A stretch of 64,000 nt of DNA from Latrodectus hesperus (lineage: Eukaryota; Arthropoda; Arachnida; Araneae; Theridiidae). The notes beneath the pieces are model-generated. The model made no database searches. It was not told the origin of the DNA and worked only from the letters and a program-made list of their open reading frames with translations. Each line of letters begins with the position of its first letter. The first letter of the stretch is position 1. The DNA lies in NCBI GenBank assembly GCA_037975125.1, contig JAJQOW010000014.1, forward strand, positions 1,798,001 through 1,862,000. Direction: 5' to 3'. A program made the translations under genes and the position numbers. Shown here in pieces: positions 26,901 through 39,430 of this stretch.

Positions 26901-29900
26901 CTTGACTTGAGACGAGCAAACAATTCCCTCGGGTTTCCTTCATTGCAGTATTCGAATGTGGTTCCCTAGCTGCTTAGAGTCCCCACTTAAAATAATAGAG
27001 AGAAGATGGGCAAATGGCCAATGATTTCACCCCCCAATCAGGCAGTTCGTTGCACGATATCATAACTCGCTATTAAGATTAAACATTCTAAGCAGAACTT
27101 AAAGAAGCACATCATGTCTTGGACTTTCTCATTATTATTAAAACAAGGTTTTTTGTACATTCAATTTAAACGAAAAATTGTCTTTTTGCAGCAAGCATTC
27201 TTTTATCGTTATTGAAACTTAAGGTCAATCTTTTCAATACAACGTCCAAAATAAATTGTATAAAAGTAGGAGAAGAGTAACGATTTGCGATTCCGAATTT
27301 AATGTCGACTTTCTCACATTCCTATGCAACACGCTTGGTGTTTCAGAAATTGGACATCACATCGCAAGTAGCTTGCAAGAGACGAGAAAACTGTCATCAA
27401 TACAAAAACCCCAAAGATTCCATTCACCCCACAACAAAATAAAACGAGTTCCAGTGGCTCAGTAGCTTCAAGCCGCTTCCTGTAAGCTCAGCAGAGTGAA
27501 GCATCATTTGCCGTGGGCAGTGGTTGGGAGGCTGACCACGGTGTACTCTCCTTCACTGGGTTGCTGGAGCTCCGTGGGTTGGGGACGTGTCCACGTTCAT
27601 TTGTGACGTCCAAAGTCCTTCCGCTGGTGTGGCGTGGATGTGGAGAGGAGGGTGCCAGCTCAGATGTGGCCTCGTCACATGACCGTGGTTCAAAATGACG
27701 AGGCACCTTAAAAAGAGCAAAAGTCGTACTTTCACTTTCGTGGTGCTCTGATCCAAATGAAAGACGCTCCCTATTGACTAAATTCGCACTGCCAAAGGCA
27801 AAAGTGAGCTTGGCTTGTCCAAGTGTCATAGGAAGACAACAACAACAAAATAAAACAATACTTTTATATTTGAATAAATTACACTAAGAGATTTCTATCT
27901 TAATGAAATTGATGCAAAAAAGGTAAGAGATTATTTAAGACACTCATCACATCATTACGTTCAAATCCTGAGCTGCCAGCTGAATGTATAGCGCTTTGGT
28001 CATTAGTTCGATTCTCACTTCATGCTTACATGCTAATAAAAAACTTAAGATCCTTTTGAAGCTCTCTTGCCCAGAAAGTATTTTCAGAGTATTGATTAAA
28101 AATTCAACAAAACTAGTGTAAGTCAAAAAAGCGCATTTTAAGAGCTCTATGGAACTAAAATATCGAAGTAAATTTTTTTCATATTAAGAATAACATACTG
28201 CACCCAAAATTCACATTTCTTTTACGTTAAAATATGAAAAATGTTTAAAGTGTTTCTTTCCTAAATTTGATCATCATGAGTTCCATTTTTTAATGAATAA
28301 ATTACATTTATATGGGGGAAATGTCATTCCTTTATTTAGCTAGAAAAAAAAACAATTTAATTTTTTCTACACAAATATCCATATACATACACCATAGCTC
28401 ATTTATATTATGATCAGCAGCATATATTTCTAATCATATAGAACAGTATTCGTATTTAATTTGTTATTATTGTCAGAAAATATTTCATATATATAATCTA
28501 ATTAGGTATTTTTGAGTTCATATTTTTTCCACATAATTTACTCATATATTTATGTATATTATTTTTTATTCTATTGCTATTTCGTCATTCTAAAATGTTT
28601 TTTTAAATAACAATTCTTTTCAAAGCAATATATAGTCATTAAAATGCACATGCAGCTGGCCACCCTATCGGGTGGTCAGAGTGCCTGACTGCGGATAGGG
28701 AGGTTCTGGGTTCGAATCCCAATTCAGGCATGCATGTACTTTCTCTCTTTGTCTTTTCTTTGTATGAATGGTTGCCTACCCTATAAACGGTTCTATTCAT
28801 TATTGTACTTTAAACTGATTACATTATAATTTATACTTTGTCCAGGATGGACGAAACGGTAGGCGAGAGGTCTAGTGGTTGCGAGTTGCAACAGACCTCC
28901 GATGAAAGAATCAACAAAATTTTGGAGATTGAAAAAGACTTTCAAACATTGATTACCTCTAGCAAATGCACACAACCTATTCAAGGAAAAATGCGTGATA
29001 ACTTATCAGATCTTTTAAAGATAGTCATGACTCAAGCACATGAGATTGCCTATTTAAAGGGTCAGATCGCCATTTCTAAATCATATGCGGAAGTAGTAAA
29101 GAGTACAACTAGTAGTACAGTGAGAGAAAAAAGACAAATTCAAAGAGATAGATCCAAACAAAGACAAGAGAATTTAATAACAATATATCCGTTAGCAGAA
29201 GGCTCAAATTCGACAGCAACCAGATCTACTCTCAAACAGGTAATAAATCCAGCGAATAAGTCTATCAATATTAACAGAACACGCAATATTAGGAACGGAG
29301 GTATTCTAATTGAAACCAAAACACAAGAAGACATAGACAAAATTATAAAGGAAATAAGTTCAAATGAACAGGTTAATAAGTCATTTAAAATTGAGAAACC
29401 AAAAAAGAGAAGGCCAAGAATAATTATATATGACGTAGACAAGGACATCGGGAAAGACACAATTTTGGACAGTCTCCGAAATCAGAACGAATTAGATGAA
29501 CATTCACAAATGGACATTATACATAACTATGAAGGCAAGTATGGAATAAACTGGATTATAAGTTTAGACCCTAAAACCTTTAACCATATAAAAGATAGGA
29601 AGAGACTCTACGTAGGCTGGACCTCAGTTAATTTTCGGGAATACCTTAAAGTCACACTATGTTTTAAATGCCATAGATTCGGCCATATAGCAAAATATTG
29701 TAAGAACAACAATCGCTGTTTTAACTGTGCACGAGAACACGCTGACACATCGAAATGTGCCTATGATAGGAAATGCGGTAACTGCGAAGAATACAACAAT
29801 AAATATCATACGAATTATAATTTAGACCACAATGCCAAGGATAAGAATTGTAAAGTATACCAAAAAGAGATCACCAAACTAATACTCAAGACAGATTATG

Positions 29901-32900
29901 GCCAGTAACCTCAAACAACATATAATTCAGTTGCGACACATAAATTTAAATCATTGTCAAGCGGCTAATATACAACTAAGTCAGGACTTAATTAGCAAAG
30001 GTATAGATATTATTTCAGTCAACGACCCTTACGTCAGCAAAAGCGGCATAACTCATATCCCCAAAGGATATAAAATTATTGCTAATAAGGAACCAAAGGC
30101 AGCCCTAATAGTAAAAAATAGTTTTCAGGTTTCTATAATCACCACGCAAAAAGAAATGATTATCACACAGCTAAAAATTGATAACAACGAGTACATAGTC
30201 AGCACGATATATTGTCCCCCATCAAAAGATATCGATAGTTCATTAGAGGATCTACAGTCATATTTAGCATTATACGAGGAATATAAATGGATTATATTTG
30301 GTGACTTTAATGCTAAGTCCTCTGCGTGGAGTCCGAGACCTACAGACTCGAGAGGTCAAACACTTTTGAACTTGGTATCAAGTTTCGACCTCGATATCGT
30401 GAATGACCCTAACAGTTTGCCAACCTTTAATAGTACAATAGGATCCAGTTGGATAGACATTATGCTAACTAAAAACGTAGATTTAGACAACCTAAAAAAT
30501 TGGTCGATTGAAGACCAATATACTGCAAGTGATCATAACAACATGTCTTGCGAACTTCACACTTATCGTCAGAAAACAAAAGCCAACATTAGATGGAATA
30601 GAAAAACACTCAATTGGAATAAACTGTCTCAAGAATTAACAGAACTGACCAACACATTTAACTTCGTAGAATACGCGGAGATTGAAGAGATGATTGAATC
30701 CATCGAAGACAGAATCCAGGAAATTTGTTATCGGAGTAGAATACATAACACTAAGAACAAGAAATCGAGTTACTGGTGGACCCCAGAATTGGGCACAATG
30801 AGAAGTAGGGTTCGGGCGTTGAGAAGACGCTATCAAAAAGAACCAGATCAGAACCTACGAGATCACTACAAACAAGTCTTTAAAAAGGAAGCAACTATTT
30901 ATAAGAAAAATATCATTTTAATTAAAAGAGATGCATTAAAGAGATACTTAGCTAACTTAACTAACCAGGACACTTTTGGCAACTATTATAAATCAATCAG
31001 AGATAAGAAAACCAATAGCACATTGTCTTGCAGAATTAAAATTAACTCGACCGCTAGTACAAACAGTATTGCTGAGGCCACCAACTACATTCTTGATTAC
31101 AATTTTCCCCTTGCTGACTTAAACCAAATAGATCGCATCTTCGTAAAAGAACAAGATCCACCAATAACTACTATCGAAATAGAATCTGTCTTTAAAACTA
31201 CACAGAAAGGTAAATCACCAGGATACAACAATATTGAAATTGAAGTCTACGAAGAGTTATTTAGGAGTAATAAACTATGGTTTACTAAAGTCATGAACCT
31301 TTGTTTCATGAACGGGGTTTTCCCCAAGTGTTGGAAGCGTGCAAAGATCGTTTTGATTCCAAAACCTGATAAAGATCCGGACTTGAAAGACTCGTATAGA
31401 CCCATATGCCTGTTGTCCACTTGGGGCAAGGTATTGGATAAAATTCTAATGAACCGCTTGACGCATCATCTAGAAACAAATAATTATATGAGCCCAAACC
31501 AATTTGGATTTACCAGGGGCAGATCTACTAATGACGCAATCTATAATCTTTTAACTAAAATTCAAAACAATAAGGAAAACAAGTTATTCACCTGCTTAAT
31601 AAGTTTAGACATGAAAAATGCCTTCAATACAATAAGATGGACAGACATTATGAATCAACTGAATAAATATAACCTTAGGAGTAATCTATACAATTCAGTT
31701 AATTCCTTCTTACAGGAACGAACTTATATTAATTATCAGGGTGAAATAAAAAATTATAACATCGGAGTACCACAAGGCTCTTCACTAGGCCCGATACTGT
31801 GGAACGTTGTAGTCAATGACTTACTAATACAAGACTTTGGACCCCATTCGTTTTGTCAGGCTTATGCGGACGATATTGTCATTCTACTAACTGCCAGAGT
31901 ATATTATAAGTTCACACAACTTTCAACTTTGCCTCTTGGCTTGATCGAAAATTGGACTAATAAATATGGTTTAACCATAAGTGTTCACAAAAGCCACTAC
32001 ACTATCTTTGTCATTAAACGTGACATAACAAGAAGACCTACCATAACCTTAATGGGCAATAATATCACATATAAATCAGAAATTACCTACTTAGGTGTCA
32101 TCATTGATATTAAATTAAATTGGACAGCACATTTAAATTATATACAGGAAAAAATCTGGGGTATAACCAACAAAATATCAAGAATTGTTAGACAAACTTG
32201 GGGCATCAAACCGAAGATTTTAAAGATTATATACTTTACTGTACTAGAAAAGATAATGTTGTATGCGGTACCAACATGGTACAGAGATACAGTTAAGCTT
32301 AAAACTAAACTTTTACAGATCCAGAGGTTTCCACTATTAAAGCTTACCAAGACATACAAAACAGTTTCTACTGAAGCCATGCAGGTATTGGCAGGATGTA
32401 TGCCGCTAGATTTGAAAGCACAGAGTATCAAACAAAGTTATTTACTGTGGGACCAGAAGCTAGATATTAACATAGAAGATCTACACTTAAATAAACTAAA
32501 TGCTTGGACCAAAGATAAGATAGTGTTCCCACCATGGGAAGAAATTAATATTACCTGGGATATAAATATAATTGATACAGAATACAACGCTTTTACAGAC
32601 GGTTCCAAACTGGATGGAAAAGTAGGCGCAGCAGCAATCATCAATTATGGAAATCGTACTATCGATATTCTTACTATGAAGTTAAATGACGAGGCCTCTG
32701 TCTACGAAGCGGAGGCAGTCGCCATTTTAGAGACGATGAACTACACCTTAAAGAACGAGATAAATTGTATACATATCCATACTGATTCCCGCTCGGTTTT
32801 AGAGGCTCTTGCCAACAACCAAATTACAAACCAAACCTTACGAAGTATAATTACAATATATAGAGAAAATGTTAATATATTTAAATTTCATTGGGTTAAG

Positions 32901-35900
32901 GCCCATTGTGGAATACAATATAATGAACTCGCCGATAAAGAAGCTAAAGCTGCAACGTTGAAACAAGAAGTTACCCATAAAACCCTTTATAGTAAAACAA
33001 CAGTAAAAACTCTCCTTAACCAATACGCGATTAAATTATGGCAAAACAGATGGACCAACTCAGCTAAAACTAGAAGACTTTATGACATATACCCGGACGT
33101 TACAATAAATCGCCTCATATCCAACTTCTACTCTAATCAAATCAGAACAGGACATGGAGTTTTTGGCATTTACCAAAGTCGTTTTCACAACAAAAGTGAA
33201 TTGTGCCACAGCGACCAAATACCAGATACCATAGAACATACTGTATTCGACTGCACGGAATTTAAAGAAATTAGAAAGAAATGTTACCCAAAACACTATA
33301 AGAATCTAACAATAAAACAACTTTTGACAGACCGGGGTTTTAATTCAGCCATCCAAGAAATCATCACAATTAAGCTTCAGAAACAGATGGACCATTAAGT
33401 GATAATTGATTAAGTTAAAATGATAAAGTTAATGTTACTGTAAATTCAATTTTAATCCGATAATTGTAAGAATCAATTTGTAAAAACTTTTTAATTTGTA
33501 AAAACTTTTGTTATGTTAGGCATATAATGATTATGTAAACTATTATTTTGACTATTGTAGTAACAATCGTCAACATTGTATTATTATTTATTTTTTGTTT
33601 ATGTTAATAAAGGCAAGTTGCCCTTAAGTTGTTAATCCTCCTGGGGGAGGAGTCTCGGTAGACCCTGGCTGGTGGTTGCCGGGCTATGTGCAAGACCTGG
33701 CGGTGTCGGGGTTGTCATGGCTTTGGCACCTGGCTTTTCACCCACGTTGTAGTGATGGGGTGGTGCTGTGCGTGCCGGTTACTCGGCAGCACTTGTGCCT
33801 CCTCGTACTTTGCGGATTGCCTCCGACGATTAGTCATCTCATTGACGTATACCTTCGGGTGGGCCGTCTTTCTCTCTCTTATGTTTACCCTATAAACGGG
33901 TCCCTATGGCGTGTGTGTACTGAGGAAGTCGGACTCCACACCAAAATATGGTTCCGGACGAAAAGTGGAGCAGCGCACCCCATAATGCCAGCCTGGTTGG
34001 CACACGACAATGAATGAAAGTAGAAAACTTTTTTTTCTTCTTATGCGTAATTCACTTTCTTATAACTTTAATTTTTGAATTCTGTTTCGGAAAAAAAAAT
34101 TGTCTATCCCTGAAGAATATTTTTGCTGATGGCAACATGCTGAAAAGTGATAATAGCATATCAGTTTTATAAAGGAATTTTTATTTTTAGTGGAAGAAAA
34201 TTTGCTCTTAAGAAAATGGATCGAGTTTGCTGAAATATAATTACTTATATTTCACAATCATTTTTTGAAATATAATGTTTTCTCATGTAAAACAATAAGG
34301 TCAATACTAATGATGCGTGCAAGCTGTTAAAAAGAAATTCTAAAAATAATTCTGCCACAAAACCTCAACAAAATGTGCATGGTCAAAATTTCAGGAAACA
34401 GTTCATGTGCATGGTTTCCTGAATCATAATAGCTTTTCTAAAAAACATTTTTATTTAGCTATAAAGATTATACAATCCTTTAAAATGCATACAATAATTA
34501 CTTAAGTACAATATTCCGCACCAATGGTTGTTTCCCCACATTTTCTAAGCGTATGTACTTATTTTCAAAATTACACCTATTGATCAACAGATCAATCGCT
34601 CACCAAATTTACAGCACATTTGCATTTATTTTTATATTGATGCATGTATTTTATTAAAATTTTTCTTCCACGCTAAGTCAGCTGTGTTTTCTGAGCAATC
34701 ATTTTTGTTGTTTCTGTAGACGTCAACTGGGGGTCTTCTACGCAGGCGCAGACCTATTCCCTGGCTCTGAATGCAGTGATGAAGCTCAACGAAGTTGCAG
34801 ACCATGTCAAGAACTACAGGTTCTTATCTCACACAAATCTACATTTTTTTGACGAATTTGATTAAACTTATATACAGAATAGGCAAAAAAATCAGTATAA
34901 ATTTTAAAAATTCATAAAACCCGAAAAGATAACCAGAGTGAAAAATGATTTGTATGTTTATCATCGACAAGTCCCGGGATATATATATTTTTAAAATAAT
35001 AAAAAATTTTAAAAAACGCCGATAGGTAGAGTTTTGTACGTCAGTGCAAGAAAAGACATGCAAGTAACACAAATAATCCCTTTTTGTGGGATCAATTTGA
35101 AGACCGCAAAAACCAATGTTCTTAGATGAGAAAAACGGAAGATGTATGAATCTTGGCTCAACACTCCTGGTCAAACCCACGCTAAAAGTATGATCTGTGG
35201 ATCATCAGCGAGAATTAGCTCTGAAATTCTAAGATGCTCTAGGCAGAAGACACGTTCAATTGTAGGCTTCATAACTGGGCACTCCTATTTCAGAAAACAC
35301 CTCCATAAAATGGGACAGCAAGACCCTATCTGCAGGAAATGTCATACGCAAGAGGAAACGGCCAAGCATATCATTTACGAATGCGAGGCTCTTGCCCTCC
35401 CTGGATTAACTTGGCATCATCCATACTAGAAAGTTACACCTAGACTCCATTAAAGGGTTATCGGACTTTATTAATAAAGTGGGTGACCCGAGCAACTGGA
35501 ACTAGGAAACATTGGGTTTGGAGTGAATAGTACAAAATGCTGATAAGAGCAGAGGTGCCCAATGACATACAGACCCAACTCTAAGAAGAAGAAGAACAAA
35601 AATAATGCCACCCAATCGAGAAGGGTAAGCGTCTTCCTGCAACGAATTCTGACTCCCTCTGCAACACGAACGCGTCTGCTTTTTAGACCTGGTCGTCCGG
35701 ATTCACCCAATCCTCCTCCAGTTTTCTCAAATCACTGAATAAAGTCTGTGAGGCATTACACTGTTATAGCCTCTTTTCTAGTCTTCACATTATTTAAAGT
35801 CGAAAAGTGCAACAATCGCGCTCATGAAGCTTCATCTTTCCAAACTCCGCATCCTCGTTCATTACTGGTTCTGGACAAAGAGCAAGAAGTCATCTGTCTC

Positions 35901-38900
35901 ATTTGAATATTTCCAACTAAGTTGCTTGTACCAGTGCCATCTGTGTCGGCTGTTTTTAATGTTTCTTGTTTTAAAAAATTTTCCTGACCTACCAATAATT
36001 AGTCTGCAAAGAGATTTTTATTTTTGATTATATTTTCGGGTCTTATGAATTTCCAAAGCCTTTACAAACTTTATAACCACCCTGTAATATACTTTAGAGT
36101 CTTAGAATAATTCTAAAACAATAAATATAATCTGCGGCTACCACGGCGACCCAACCCAACCTTGATTGCTGTTATTTCACAATGATGAACATCCGGTAGA
36201 TCTAAATCATTATAAAAATTCCAATGATTGACTAATATCCCTTATCATTTTAAACTTTAAGTAATTAAATACAATTTCTGCTAGATTTGAAAGATAAGAT
36301 GTATCATGGGACAATTGTTTTTATTTTCGAAGGAAAAGATAGATTTATTTTAAATATGTTCAAAGTGAATTTAAAAACTTAAGTGTGAAATCGGTTGTCC
36401 TGGTTATGGAGTATCTTTAAAGAACTTGAAATACTTGAGGTTCTCATGCGGCACCATAAGTAGTAGACGCATATTTTTATCTTAGGAGACATTAATTTTA
36501 TCCTTGGCGACATGTTCTATTTGTGACAGAATAAGGAACTATTGACACATTGGATGAGTACTCAATTTAATAAAATGCGTGGCACGTCTTTTTTCATTTT
36601 CAGTTATCCAATCAGAAAATTCTTGAACACTCCATCTACACTTATGCAAACGAAAGAAGGTATTCGTTTTCTGTTGTTCAACAGCGGCAAGAATCGAATC
36701 CATGACCTTCTATTTCGAAGCATACCGTCTCAAAGCTAAGCCAATCACATATAGTTCATAAAGTAAATTTATGGTGTTAAGAATTGCAGAAGAAATTTAG
36801 TCTTTTATTGCATCATGAATTTAGTATCCATGAAGTAATACTAATAGTATTACGAATAGACTGGGATGAATATATTTAGCAAATAAAATGGTATAAAGAG
36901 GAACTGAAATGGATGTTAAATCCGCCATATGACTTTCTACATGAAGTTCAGATATTTTCCACCTTTCTTTCAGAGAGAAAGATACTCGCCTCATGCAAAA
37001 ACACCAGATGGCCCACATGGAAAATGTCGATTTTTGTCACTCCATTTTAAAACCTTACCATTCATTAACCTTAGAAGTTCGTCTTTTCATATTCCTCTTC
37101 TTGATCACATTGTTTGACACGTCTACTTGATTTTTGTTGGTTCATTTGTGCTTTTTGGATTGTTATAAATTAGCCAAGGAATGCCTTTGCTGTTGTGGTG
37201 GTCAGAAAGCACTAATTTGTTCACAATTTTAGTTTCCCTCTAAATGTCTTTTTTATTGTTGTCAGATCTTCCAGCATAAACTCATCATTTTATTTTTGAA
37301 CGTAAAGAATATGGATTTGATTCATGAGTTCTACTCACGGATTGTGAAGAGATATTATATTTAGATATCCCCCATTAAAAGTGATCTTAATAGTGGTAAA
37401 CATATACCTTCATGGTATTAAAGCTTCTTTTACTCACAAAGGTTGCGTGACTTTCATGCTTACAAACTTAATCTGTGTTAGAAATAGGCCACATTTGCCG
37501 GCCAAAATTCGTAGAAATGAGTACATACTTTCCGGATAGACTCCTGTGTTTCCTGCAAAGTATTATATATCAAGAAAATGAATGATTTTGACTAACATTA
37601 AAAACTCTCTGCATCACTAATAAGCTTACTCAATTACTTTCTTCTTCTGTGGCACGACAGCTCATGTGGACCAAGACCTACAGGTCCCAGCTCTATTATC
37701 ATGACCGAGAGGCTCTGTAGTGCGAAGCATATGTCTCGATTAAGTAGTCAGCTCAATGCCAAACCCCCAGTGTTTAGTTCCCAATCATGCTTCGTACTCA
37801 GTTTATCGATCCACTAAAGAGATGAAAGGCTAAGTTGTCTTCGTCCAACCCGAGGATCGAACTTCGGACTTGTGCCTTGGGAGCGTGAAACGCTGCCACT
37901 AAGCCACCGGGCTTCTCAATAACTTTCATTTACGAATATATTTATTGAAAAAATTCATTTTTAAATAATATTTTAATTGTGAATATCTAAACATATTACT
38001 TCTTATTTATCAAAAGGAGGGACAACGGATATATACACAAATATTTTTAAAACATTTCATTTTATACGCATTTTATTTTAATGAGTGATACTCTTGATTA
38101 AAAAATCTCCAGTAATTTTATTGCTTATTGATGTATACATTGTCAAAAAATAGATATTTCGTATCTGATGTATTCCATTTAGATTATTATTATGAATCTA
38201 ATTTTCTGCTTTGATTTTTATTTCTGAAAGGCCTCAGATACTGGTTCTGACCGGCCATCCAAGTCACCGACCTTCCCTCGTGGACTTCAGCTACACCATC
38301 ACCAAGAAAGTGAGCCTGCTCATCTGCGGAAACGTCGTCACTCAGGTAATCTTTTCAGCTAATTTGAGGAGAATTTTTATATAAACGTGAAACCGTGAAT
38401 ATAATTTAGGTGAGATGAAAAGAATATTCTCCCTTTAACTAAGAAATTGGTGGGGTAAAACCATTTTCACCTGAACCCATTTAAAAAACTCCGTTATGGG
38501 AGTACCTATGTCCGGATTCCTGTTTGATACCGCGAACCATGATGTGGAAGTTTGGAGAGCAGCGTATTAGCCAGGGTGTCGAACTCTTTGCGTGAATATG
38601 ATTTACTTTTGGATTGCTTGATTCAAAAAGACGAGATGGTTTCTGTTCCACTGCCCAAGACGCCTCAATAAGTTTCCGCCATCTTCCTCTGCAAGGCCAC
38701 TTTGCCTTCCAACTCCGGTCACTTGGAAGTCTTTCTCAAAGCCACCCTTGAAAAGGTGGACCTCACTTTCTAGCCTTTTTGAAGAAGTCACTTTTTTTCC
38801 TTGGTCATCCTGTCTATAGAGGTGACCTAATGCGATTAGCTTTGATAATATTTGACTCCTTGTGGAATATCTTGTAGAATTGTAAAGGATAAGCCACAAT

Positions 38901-39347
38901 CTTTTTCATGAATTTCCTTCGAAGCACCAACAATTTATTCTTTTCCGGTTTAATGAAACGGAAGCAGCTGTGGGTATTATGTGATAAAACACAAAAATCT
39001 TGCTTGGTAATATTTATGATAGCTGTTAAAGCTGTTAGTGATTATAATACATTGAAAATGAAAACATTTTTCAATTTGGTTTTTGAAAAGTTGTTGAGAT
39101 GGTATAAAATGTTAGACTGTAGCCTATCACTTTCTAAAACTAGGTTTCTTTCAACCAGGAATATGCAAGCTCATTTTGAGTTCTCACGAAGTGATGTCTC
39201 ATCTTCGCACGATAAGGGACTTTTCCGAGTTCAGAAAATGTATAGATGCGGTAGGGAAACGTATCCTTGTAGAAAAATGAATTGTTTTGGCTTGGAAAAT
39301 TTAATTATTTTTTTCGAGTGAGAGAAAAAATTGATGAAATACTTGTA

Positions 39348-39430
<83 letters not shown>

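Larger units (their letters stand above)
28791..33885 (+). mobile_element. Full-length non-LTR retrotransposon with APE, RT and RNase H (R1/LOA-like group)
   Basis: This is a 5095-base LINE in sense orientation inside intron 11. It is flanked by a perfect 14-base target-site duplication (TACCCTATAAACGG at 28777-28790 and 33886-33899). It has a 56-base 5' leader, ORF1 and ORF2 uninterrupted, and a 487-base 3' region with an AATAAA at about 33606. There is no poly-A tail. The target is the central core of a tRNA-derived SINE, whose two halves flank the element. Intact ORFs and a perfect duplication indicate recent insertion. Clade assignment rests on domain order and motifs only; R1, LOA or I are all possible. 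Confidence 0.93.

Noticed and set aside
35607..35760. Possible Tc1 N-terminal remnant on the minus strand (GRPGLKSRR)
   Set aside because: The resemblance is limited to a few residues and no other transposase block follows.
38908..39321. 137-residue open frame
   Set aside because: Composition looks random, with no family motif, splice context or repeat; likely chance.
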